This document shows positions 1-5,018 of a stretch of 5,018 nucleotides of DNA, one piece after another; positions within the stretch are counted from its first letter, which is position 1, and every line of letters starts with the position of its first letter. A model generated the notes under the pieces. That model saw only the letters and a program-made list of their open reading frames with translations. It was not told the DNA's origin and ran no database searches. This DNA comes from Candidatus Iainarchaeum sp. Lineage in GTDB: Archaea > Iainarchaeota > Iainarchaeia > Iainarchaeales > JAGHAR01. The stretch lies in contig JAGHAR010000077.1 of the NCBI GenBank assembly GCA_021161405.1, forward strand, positions 1 to 5,018, given 5' to 3'. The position numbers were made by a program, and so were the translations under genes.

Positions 1-1
1 A

Positions 2-268
2 GAAATTGTAAAAGCAGATATCAGGGCTGTTATAGTGAAGGTTGCTGGCATTCCTGTAAAGTTCCTAGGAAAAGAAATAAATGATACGGTTATCAAGGAA
101 TTAGAAAAACTTAAAAGCTATGCAAACATCTCTGGTGAAGGAGGAGAGTTCGAAACATTAGTTATAGATGCACCTAACTTCAGGCAGCAGATTAAAATCA
201 TACAAGAAAGAAAAACAGTAGAGAATGAAGTCAGCGGCTTGTTGGTTGTGAGAGCGCAAAACAGATGA
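2..268 (+). CDS. dph6: Diphthine--ammonia ligase (Dph6-type), C-terminal fragment
   Basis: This is the 3' end of a gene that begins before the window; the frame is open from base 2 and gives 88 residues before a TGA stop at 266-268. The family (Dph6, MJ0570-related ATP-binding proteins) performs the last step of diphthamide synthesis, the ATP-dependent amidation of diphthine on elongation factor 2, in the cytosol. The visible evidence is the family hallmark GEGGEFETLVIDAP, encoded at 134-175, preceded by a V-x-FLGKEI segment matching the family's 'WLG-R/K-E-I' stretch. The N-terminal PP-loop nucleotide-binding motif (SGGKDS type) would lie outside the window, so activity cannot be judged. A GTG at 35 is inside the domain and is not the real start. 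It lies 97 bases upstream of rpoH on the same strand; a separate promoter before rpoH suggests the two need not be one operon. A translation-related gene beside the polymerase operon is plausible, but no functional link is visible. Confidence 0.85.
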   Translation, partial: EIVKADIRAVIVKVAGIPVKFLGKEINDTVIKELEKLKSYANISGEGGEFETLVIDAPNFRQQIKIIQERKTVENEVSGLLVVRAQNR

Positions 269-314
269 ACAACAGCAGCAAAACTATGTGCATAATTTTA
301 AAATTCTTTCTGCA

Positions 315-323
315 TTTTATAAC
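315..323 (+). promoter_or_regulatory. Likely TATA box for the rpoH-rpoB''-rpoB'-rpoA' operon
   Basis: The stretch TTTTATAAC resembles the archaeal TATA element and lies about 45 bases before the rpoH ATG. With the usual spacing of about 25 bases to the start site, transcription would begin near 340-347, leaving a leader of about 20 bases that still includes the GGTG ribosome site at 357-360. The upstream BRE is not a clear purine-rich match. Two competing AT-rich elements sit nearby: TTTTAAAA at 296-303 and ACTATAAG at 323-330. This is an inference from motif and position only. Confidence 0.45.
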
Positions 324-356
324 ACTATAAGTTTAGAAAGATCTACAGCGACTTTT

Positions 357-360
357 GGTG
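357..360 (+). promoter_or_regulatory. Shine-Dalgarno motif (GGTG) that decides the rpoH start
   Basis: GGTG pairs with the anti-Shine-Dalgarno end of archaeal 16S rRNA (complement of AGGAGGTGAT) and ends five bases before the ATG at 366. The same GGTG with the same five-base gap precedes the GTG of rpoB', which supports its use in this genome. Confidence 0.6.
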
Positions 361-365
361 TAAAC

Positions 366-596
366 ATGGGCTTTAGCGCAAGAGAACACATATTAGTACC
401 AAAACACATTCTTTTGACAAAGAAAGAAGCAAAAAAAATCCTCGAGGAGCTTGGAGCAACCCCGGAAGATTTGCCAAAGATTCATAAGAACGATCCTGGA
501 ATAAAGGAGCTAAGGCCGAAGAAAGGAGATATCGTAATGATAATCCGCAGCTCTAAAACTGCGGGAGAAGCAGTATACTACCGCGTGGTAGTTTAA
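366..596 (+). CDS. rpoH: DNA-directed RNA polymerase subunit H (Rpb5 C-terminal homologue)
   Basis: This encodes a 76-residue protein, the usual size of archaeal RpoH, which corresponds to the C-terminal half of eukaryotic Rpb5 and sits in the lower jaw of RNA polymerase near downstream DNA. The whole domain is visible: REHILVPKH at residues 6-14, the LPKI-x3-DP segment at 36-44, and the closing TAGEAVYYRVVV at 65-76. One small difference is Pro where many relatives have Gly or Ala shortly before the KGD turn. The frame stays open upstream to a GTG at 288, which would add 26 residues, but the ATG at 366 is chosen. It gives the family length, has GGTG five bases upstream, and the extra region overlaps the probable TATA box. 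It is followed after 33 bases by rpoB'' on the same strand, the classic archaeal order. Two perfect hairpins fall in its last codons (545-564 and 577-592). Confidence 0.93.
   Translation: MGFSAREHILVPKHILLTKKEAKKILEELGATPEDLPKIHKNDPGIKELRPKKGDIVMIIRSSKTAGEAVYYRVVV
545..564 (+). repeat. Perfect 6-bp inverted repeat (hairpin 1) in the rpoH 3' end
   Basis: CCGCAG at 545-550 is the exact reverse complement of CTGCGG at 559-564, with an eight-base AT-rich loop. The stem is GC-rich in an AT-rich background and could gain one U-G pair outside (544 with 565). It lies within the coding region for the conserved SSKTAG segment, so it may simply reflect codon choice. No T-tract follows, so it does not look like a terminator. 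Confidence 0.5.
577..592 (+). repeat. Perfect 6-bp inverted repeat with tetraloop (hairpin 2) at the rpoH stop
   Basis: ACTACC at 577-582 pairs exactly with GGTAGT at 587-592 around a four-base GCGT loop, ending one base before the TAA stop at 594-596. It covers the codons of the conserved YYRVVV tail. It is 12 bases after hairpin 1 and 37 bases before the rpoB'' ATG. A role in mRNA processing, stability or relative expression of H and B'' is possible but speculative. Confidence 0.5.
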
Positions 597-622
597 TAAG
601 CGCAATTGTTGAGTAAGCAATA

Positions 623-626
623 GAGG
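623..626 (+). promoter_or_regulatory. Ribosome binding site (GAGG) of rpoB'', start ambiguous
   Basis: GAGG ends three bases before the ATG at 630 and nine bases before a second in-frame ATG at 636. Three bases is short and nine is near the long end of normal, so the motif does not cleanly settle which ATG is used. The alternatives differ by two residues (MRM versus M before NKW). Confidence 0.45.
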
Positions 627-629
627 CAG

Positions 630-2093
630 ATGCGTATGAACAAATGGGCATTAGTAGAGGCTTTTTATAGGGAAAAAAATTTCGCGCAGCAACAGATAGA
701 TTCATTCAATCAATTCGTTGAAGAAAAGCTGCAGGAAATAATAGAGGAAAATAAAATAGTAGTGCCAAAGATAGAGGAAGTGCAAATAGAACTGGAAGAT
801 ATAAAGGTATTAAAGCCAAGCATAATAGAGGCTGATGGTTCTCCAAAGGAAGAGTTCTATCCTATGGAGGCACGTATTCGAGGAAAAACATATGCCGGGC
901 CAATCTATATAAAAATGAAATTATACAGGCGCGGAGTAGAGCAGGATGAAAGAGAAGTATTCGTCGGAGAATTACCTATAATGCTGAAGTCAAAAAAGTG
1001 CTGGCTTTATGGCAAAACACCGGATGAATTGATAGAGATGGGTGAGGATCCTCTTGACTTCGGCGGATACTTTATTGTTAATGGTTCTGAAAAAGCATTG
1101 ATGACACAGGAAGTTCTTGCAAGCGATAGAGTCATTGTCACAGAGGAAGGCAACGAAACAATTGCAGAGGTTATTTCTACAAGAGGTGCTTTTAAAGGAA
1201 GGGTAAGAATAACAATGAGAAAAGACGGCATTATGAATGTTAGCTTTCCATCATCTCCGAGAAAGCTGAAACTTATAACACTAATAAAAGCTCTTGGGTT
1301 AACAGGGAAGAGAGAAATTCTAAACGCGTTTGAAGATATTCCTGAGGTGCAAAACGATGTATTGATAAATCTGGAAGAGTGCGATGTAAAAACAGAAGAG
1401 GAGGCATTAGACAGAATTGGAAAATATGTTGCTCCAGGACAGGTGCAAAGCTATAGGTTAAGGCGAGCAAAGGAGGTTATAGACGGCTATCTGTTGGCAC
1501 ATATAGGGCAAAGCGAAGCAGATAGAATAACGAAAGCATATTACTTGGCAATGATGGCAAGCAAAGCGATAGAACGTGCTTACGGCCTTAGGGGAGAAGA
1601 CGATAAGGATCATTATGCAAATAAAAGATTAGAACTTAGTGGAAAGCTAATGGAGCATCTGTTTAGATATGCATTCAAGTACTTTGTGAAGGATTTAAAA
1701 TTCCAGATAGATAGAACCGTAACAAGGAGAAGAAAATTAAATTTAGCAACGATTGTAAGACCTGGCGCTCTAGCTGAGAGGATAAGGTTTGCGATGAGCA
1801 CCGGTAATTGGATAGGCAGAGCAACTGGTGTTAGCAAATATATGGACAGAGTAAATTATTTGAGTCCACTGACAGATTTAAGGAAGGTAAAGAGCCCATT
1901 AAACAAACACCGTGAATTATATGAAGCGAGAGACGTGCATGGAAGCCACTGGGGAAGGGTATGCCCTGTTGAAACACCAGACGGCCCACAGTGTGGACTT
2001 GTCAAAAATTTAGCATTGCTAGCAAGGGTAACAACAGACGCTCCAACCGAAGAAATAGAGGAAATTTTGAAAAAGCAAGGAGTTAAGATTTAG
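630..2093 (+). CDS. rpoB2: DNA-directed RNA polymerase subunit B'' (N-terminal half of split RpoB)
   Basis: This encodes a 487-residue protein (485 if the ATG at 636 is used), matching the roughly 490-residue B'' of archaea with a split second-largest subunit. It corresponds to the N-terminal part of eukaryotic Rpb2 and bacterial beta (protrusion, lobe, fork). Visible markers in order are the WALVEAFY and SFNQFV start region (residues 5-30), GGYFIVNG at 145-152, RPGALAERIR from 377, GNWIGRATGVS at 392-402, the DRVNYLSPL fork segment, and VCPVETPDGPQCGLVKN from 444. The last motif is normally NETPEGPNCGL or IETPEGPN; here Glu is Asp at 451, a mild change. It ends just after the NLALLA segment, the common archaeal split point, and a normal TAG stop is followed by a ribosome site and rpoB' in another frame, so this is a true gene split rather than a recent frameshift. 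It pairs with B' to form one structural subunit. Confidence 0.95.
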   Translation: MRMNKWALVEAFYREKNFAQQQIDSFNQFVEEKLQEIIEENKIVVPKIEEVQIELEDIKVLKPSIIEADGSPKEEFYPMEARIRGKTYAGPIYIKMKLYRRGVEQDEREVFVGELPIMLKSKKCWLYGKTPDELIEMGEDPLDFGGYFIVNGSEKALMTQEVLASDRVIVTEEGNETIAEVISTRGAFKGRVRITMRKDGIMNVSFPSSPRKLKLITLIKALGLTGKREILNAFEDIPEVQNDVLINLEECDVKTEEEALDRIGKYVAPGQVQSYRLRRAKEVIDGYLLAHIGQSEADRITKAYYLAMMASKAIERAYGLRGEDDKDHYANKRLELSGKLMEHLFRYAFKYFVKDLKFQIDRTVTRRRKLNLATIVRPGALAERIRFAMSTGNWIGRATGVSKYMDRVNYLSPLTDLRKVKSPLNKHRELYEARDVHGSHWGRVCPVETPDGPQCGLVKNLALLARVTTDAPTEEIEEILKKQGVKI

Positions 2094-2101
2094 AAATAAT
2101 T

Positions 2102-2107
2102 GGTGGG
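2102..2107 (+). promoter_or_regulatory. Ribosome binding site (GGTGGG) fixing the GTG start of rpoB'
   Basis: GGTG at 2102-2105 ends five bases before the GTG at 2111, the same motif and gap as at rpoH. The rpoB' frame is closed by TAA at 2084-2086, and no other ATG, GTG or TTG lies between that stop and 2111, so the GTG start is well supported. An ATG at 2109-2111 overlaps it but is out of frame and followed at once by TGA. Confidence 0.65.
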
Positions 2108-2110
2108 AAT

Positions 2111-3928
2111 GTGAAAAAGGCAAAAGTATATATCAATGGAAGATTAATTGGTTTTCATGAGCAGCCATTGAAATTGGTAAAGGAATTAATAAATCTAAGA
2201 AGGCAGAATAAAATAGACCCTACAATCAATATCGCATATAAAGAAGACACAAATGAGGTCTACATTAACACAGATGCTGGCAGAGTGCAAAGACCGTTAA
2301 TTGTTGTAGAGAATGGAAAATCAAAATTAACTCCGGAAATTTTAGAAAAGGTGGAAAAAGGAGAACTTTCCTTTTCTGACCTCGTAAAGAAAGGAATAAT
2401 AGAATTTTTAGATGCCGAGGAGGAGGAAAATGCATTAATAGCCATGAGTGAAGATGAATTAACTCCCAAACATACTCATTTGGAAATTCATCCAGCTAGC
2501 ATATTAAGCGCAATAACCTCTATGGTGCCATATTTGCAGCATAACCTTGCTGGAAAAGCTCTTCATGGTGCGAAGATATTCAAGCAGGCACAAGGCCTAG
2601 CATGCTCAAACTTCGCGTTGAGAGATGATACTGAGGGTTATCTCCTTTATTATCCCCAGAAAAACCTTGTAAAAACCAAGACAATGGATCTCATACGGCT
2701 TGATGAAAGGCCGCAAATCCAGAATTTTGTTGTGGCAATTCTGCCCTATTATGGCTTTAATGTATTGGATGCATTGGTACTAAATAAAGGCGCTATAGAA
2801 AGAGGCCTTGCAAGAAGCGCATACTTCAGAACGTATGAAGCTGTGGAACTAAAATATCCTGGCGGTCAAAGAGATAAGTTTGAAATTCCTGATGAGGAGA
2901 CAATTGGCTATTTGGGTGAGGAAGCTTACAAAAACCTTTCAGAGGACGGCCTCGTAAATGTTGAAAGCTATGTTCAGGGAAAGGATGTTATAATCGGTAG
3001 AACATCTCCTCCTAGATTCCTTGAAGAAATTTCCGAGTTTGGAGTTATAAGGGAGAAGAGAAGGGAAAGTTCTGTAAGGACAAGGAAGAATATGGACGGC
3101 TATGTTGACAAAGTAATGCTAACAACGAATGAAGATGGAAATGTGGTTGCTAAGGTGAAGATACGAAAGGAGATGATCCCAGAGATAGGAGATAAATTTT
3201 CTTCAAGGCATGGTCAAAAAGGTGTTGTTGCTGCTATAATTCCAGAAGAGGATATGCCATTTACAAGAGATGGAATAAAACCAGACCTGATTTTGAATCC
3301 GCATTCAATACCGAGCAGAATGACAATCGGCCATTTACTTGAAATGCTTGCGGGAAAGGCAGGATCCTTGGAAGCTAAAGTTATTGATGCTACGCCGTTT
3401 GATTCTACGCCTCAAGAAGAATTGGAAGAAATGTTGAGGCAATGCGGCTTTAGGAGTGACGGCAAAGAGGTATTCTATGACGGTATAACAGGAGAGAGAA
3501 TTGAAGGGCAAATATTTGTAGGAGTAGTAGCGTACAACAGATTATTCCATATGGTTGCCCATAAGATGCAGGCAAGAGCAAGAGGACCTGTGCAAATATT
3601 AACAAGACAGCCTACAGAAGGTAAAGAAAAGGAAGGAGGCCTAAGATTTGGCGAAATGGAAGGAGAAACATTGGTAGGGCATGGTGCTGCGATGCTCCTA
3701 CATGAAAAGCTTGTGGAGGATTCAGACAAAACAATACAGTTGGTTTGTGAGAAATGTGGCATAATAGCTGTGAACGACAAAATAAGAAAGAAGGTCTATT
3801 GCCCTGTGTGTAATGGCTCAAACGTATATCCAGTAGAGATGACGTACAGTTTCAAATTATTGCTTGATGAGCTCAAATCATTAGGAATACTGCCAAGATT
3901 GAAGATTGCAGATAAAGCGAGGGATTAA
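2111..3928 (+). CDS. rpoB1: DNA-directed RNA polymerase subunit B' (C-terminal half of split RpoB), with altered active-centre residues
   Basis: This 605-residue protein has the normal length for B' and forms the C-terminal part of the Rpb2/beta equivalent: hybrid-binding and wall regions and anchor, holding one face of the catalytic centre. Visible markers are INGRLIGFHE near the start, DAEEEENALIA at 101-111, THLEIHP at 122-128, GDKFSSRHGQKG at 360-371 with the RNA-contacting lysines K362 and K370, PSRMT with R403, RQPTEG at 499-504, GGLRFGEME at 509-517, and a zinc site of C546, C549, C564 and C567. Several near-universal residues differ. The GYNxED motif reads GFNVLD (L219 for Glu, D220 kept), the NxSPRNT segment reads HNLAGKALHGAK (K149 for Arg), the AGQN turn reads QIQN (I203 for Gly), and the DKxHAR motif reads HKMQAR (H484, Q487). 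The frame is undamaged and both ends are typical, so decay is unlikely. It lies 17 bases after rpoB'' and one base before rpoA'. Confidence 0.95.
   Translation: MKKAKVYINGRLIGFHEQPLKLVKELINLRRQNKIDPTINIAYKEDTNEVYINTDAGRVQRPLIVVENGKSKLTPEILEKVEKGELSFSDLVKKGIIEFLDAEEEENALIAMSEDELTPKHTHLEIHPASILSAITSMVPYLQHNLAGKALHGAKIFKQAQGLACSNFALRDDTEGYLLYYPQKNLVKTKTMDLIRLDERPQIQNFVVAILPYYGFNVLDALVLNKGAIERGLARSAYFRTYEAVELKYPGGQRDKFEIPDEETIGYLGEEAYKNLSEDGLVNVESYVQGKDVIIGRTSPPRFLEEISEFGVIREKRRESSVRTRKNMDGYVDKVMLTTNEDGNVVAKVKIRKEMIPEIGDKFSSRHGQKGVVAAIIPEEDMPFTRDGIKPDLILNPHSIPSRMTIGHLLEMLAGKAGSLEAKVIDATPFDSTPQEELEEMLRQCGFRSDGKEVFYDGITGERIEGQIFVGVVAYNRLFHMVAHKMQARARGPVQILTRQPTEGKEKEGGLRFGEMEGETLVGHGAAMLLHEKLVEDSDKTIQLVCEKCGIIAVNDKIRKKVYCPVCNGSNVYPVEMTYSFKLLLDELKSLGILPRLKIADKARD
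3919..3923 (+). promoter_or_regulatory. Ribosome binding site (GAGGG) of rpoA' inside the end of rpoB'
   Basis: GAGGG lies in the last sense codons of rpoB' and ends six bases before the rpoA' ATG at 3930. The rpoB' TAA (3926-3928) falls between the motif and the start, a layout suited to termination-coupled initiation that would keep B' and A' synthesis in step. Confidence 0.65.
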
Positions 3929-3929
3929 G

Positions 3930-5018
3930 ATGAGACTTAAGAAAATAAAAGGAATTGAATTTAGGGTAATGAGCCAGGAATTTATTAGAAAAATGAGTGT
4001 AATCGAGATAAAAACTCCGGAAACTTATGATAAAGATGGCTATCCGATGGACGGCGGCTTGATGGATGCCCATCTTGGCGTAATAAACCCCGGCCTAAGA
4101 TGTAAAACTTGCGGCCAAAAAATGAAGGACTGTCCAGGGCACTTTGGCAGATTAGAATTGGTCAGACCAGTAATTCACTCCGAGTATGCAAGAAAGATTG
4201 AAGAATTACTTCTTGTAACATGCAAAGAATGCGGCAGAATAGCACTTAAAGATGAAGAGTTAGAACAGCTTGCCAAAAAATATTCGGGAGAGGAACTTAC
4301 AAAGAAGATAATTACAAGGGCAAAGAATGTAGCAAGGTGTCCTCACTGCAAGGCAGTTAGGAAAAAGCTCACAGTAGATAGGCCAACAAGCTTCTACTAT
4401 GATAAAAAAAGAATATTTCCGACAGATATTTTAGAATGGCTGGAAAAGATTCCAGACAAAGATTTGGAGTATATGGGATACAACGTTAATATAGTAAGGC
4501 CAACCTGGTTTATACTTACTGTGTTACCTGTTCCGCCAATAAATGTAAGGCCAAGCATAACCCTTGAATCTGGTTTACGCTCTGAAGACGATCTAACACA
4601 TAAGCTTGTAGATATAATCCGAACAAATGAGAGATTAGCCGAGAATCTTGATTCTGGAGCGCCTCAGCTTATAATTGAGGATCTGTGGGATTTACTACAG
4701 TATCACGTTACAACATACTTTAACAACAACACACCCAACGTAGCACCAGCAAAACACCGCTCTGGAAGGCCATTGCAAACATTAGTGCAGAGGCTAAAGG
4801 GCAAAAAGGGGAGATTTAGACACAATCTCACAGGAAAAAGAGTCAATTTCGGAGCGAGGTCTACAATTAGCCCTGATTCTTTTATCTCAATAAACGAAGT
4901 TGGTGTTCCATATGAAATCGCAAAAGAACTAACAGTTCCTGAAGCAGTTACTACATGGAACAAGAAGGAAATTATAAAGATGATAAAAGAAACAGATTTG
5001 GTTCAGTATATAGTAAGG
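3930..5018 (+). CDS. rpoA1: DNA-directed RNA polymerase subunit A' (N-terminal 363 codons, runs off the window)
   Basis: The frame is open from the ATG at 3930 to the last base, giving 363 residues of the largest subunit's N-terminal half (clamp, switch 2 and approach to the active centre); archaeal A' is usually about 870-900 residues. Visible markers are IEFRVMSQEFIRKMSV near the start, TPETYDKDGYP, and LGVINPGLRC leading to clamp zinc site 1 (C58, C61, C68, H71 in a CPGH motif). Zinc site 2 follows (C98, C101, C137, C140), then LPVPPINVRPSIT, the EDDLTHKLVDII and IIEDLWDLLQYHV segments, KHRSGRPLQTLVQRLKG and INEVGVP. The switch-2 motif, usually GKRVDFSART, reads GKRVNFGARST (residues 302-312), with N306 for Asp and a glycine two residues later. 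The Mg-binding NADFDGD motif lies beyond the window. The start follows the rpoB' stop by one base with GAGGG upstream. By archaeal convention rpoA'' should follow downstream, but that is outside view. Confidence 0.95.
   Translation, partial: MRLKKIKGIEFRVMSQEFIRKMSVIEIKTPETYDKDGYPMDGGLMDAHLGVINPGLRCKTCGQKMKDCPGHFGRLELVRPVIHSEYARKIEELLLVTCKECGRIALKDEELEQLAKKYSGEELTKKIITRAKNVARCPHCKAVRKKLTVDRPTSFYYDKKRIFPTDILEWLEKIPDKDLEYMGYNVNIVRPTWFILTVLPVPPINVRPSITLESGLRSEDDLTHKLVDIIRTNERLAENLDSGAPQLIIEDLWDLLQYHVTTYFNNNTPNVAPAKHRSGRPLQTLVQRLKGKKGRFRHNLTGKRVNFGARSTISPDSFISINEVGVPYEIAKELTVPEAVTTWNKKEIIKMIKETDLVQYIVR

Larger units (their letters stand above)
269..365 (+). other. Intergenic region between dph6 and rpoH
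   Basis: These 97 bases are the longest non-coding stretch. They hold the probable TATA element at 315-323, an alternative 8-base palindrome TTTTAAAA at 296-303, and the GGTG site at 357-360. Short T runs (296-299, 315-318) could help end dph6 transcription, but none is long enough to call an archaeal terminator. A 14-codon ORF from ATG at 286 overlaps the TATA region and resembles nothing I know. Confidence 0.6.

Noticed and set aside
286..330. A 14-codon ORF from ATG 286 as a leader peptide
   Set aside because: It has no visible ribosome site or attenuator structure and would lie upstream of the most likely transcription start.
288..365. A 26-residue N-terminal extension of RpoH from a GTG at 288
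   Set aside because: Archaeal RpoH is about 75-85 residues and starts just before the REHxLVPKH motif; the extension overlaps the likely TATA box and shows no family similarity, and the ATG at 366 has a well-placed GGTG.
596..629. Terminator between rpoH and rpoB''
   Set aside because: No T-tract follows the hairpins, and the 33-base gap with a ribosome site fits operon read-through.
1007..1837. Minus-strand ORFs opposite rpoB''
   Set aside because: They lie wholly antisense to well-conserved coding sequence, show no recognisable domain, and are shadows of its codon pattern.
2084..2113. Frameshift or pseudogene breaking a single rpoB gene
   Set aside because: The break is at the known archaeal B''/B' split, each half has its family's length, and rpoB' has its own ribosome site and start.
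3475..4073. Minus-strand ORFs opposite the end of rpoB' and start of rpoA'
   Set aside because: Low-complexity, Ser/Pro/Leu-rich translations antisense to the zinc and hybrid-binding motifs; no ribosome site or homology is apparent.
4703..4963. Minus-strand ORF opposite rpoA'
   Set aside because: Antisense to the conserved switch-2 region of A'; the conserved sense frame explains the lack of stops.

Overview
The window is a stretch of an archaeal chromosome carrying the main RNA polymerase operon. The order rpoH, rpoB'', rpoB', rpoA' on one strand is the standard archaeal arrangement. The proteins align by eye with archaeal/eukaryotic-type subunits: a short Rpb5-C-like H subunit, two zinc sites in A' and one in B'. 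The second-largest subunit is encoded as two genes (B'' and B'), as in many methanogens, Archaeoglobus, haloarchaea and several DPANN lineages. The DNA is AT-rich and the proteins are lysine-rich rather than acidic, which argues against a haloarchaeon. The divergence of the sequences suggests an uncultivated lineage, possibly DPANN, but that is a weak inference.

Layout: 2-268 is the 3' end of a diphthine--ammonia ligase (Dph6-type) gene. A 97-base gap (269-365) holds a likely TATA element and the rpoH leader. rpoH is 366-596, and two small perfect hairpins lie in its last 55 bases. After a 33-base gap comes rpoB'' (630-2093), then a 17-base gap with a GGTG Shine-Dalgarno motif, then rpoB' (2111-3928, GTG start). 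rpoA' starts one base after the rpoB' stop (3930) and runs open to the window end, so it is a 363-codon fragment that stops before the catalytic NADFDGD motif. There is no gene-free stretch over 100 bases, and I see no RNA gene, mobile element or CRISPR array. The minus strand shows no convincing gene.

The four RNA polymerase genes make adjoining parts of one enzyme: H (jaw), B'' (lobe, protrusion and fork), B' (hybrid-binding and wall domains and anchor, carrying half of the active centre) and A' (clamp head and, outside the window, the catalytic Mg site). Spacing and embedded ribosome sites suggest one co-transcribed, partly coupled unit.

The most unusual feature is in rpoB'. The frame is intact and the nucleic-acid-binding lysines and zinc ligands are kept, yet several residues that are almost universal around the NTP/second-metal site differ. 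The Glu of the GYNxED motif is Leu, the Arg of the SPRNT segment is Lys in a bacterial-looking context, the Gly of the AGQN turn is Ile, and the His of the KxHAR motif is Gln. rpoA' also has Asn for the usual Asp in its switch-2 GKRVDF motif. This points to a remodelled catalytic centre in a housekeeping polymerase and is the main item worth checking.
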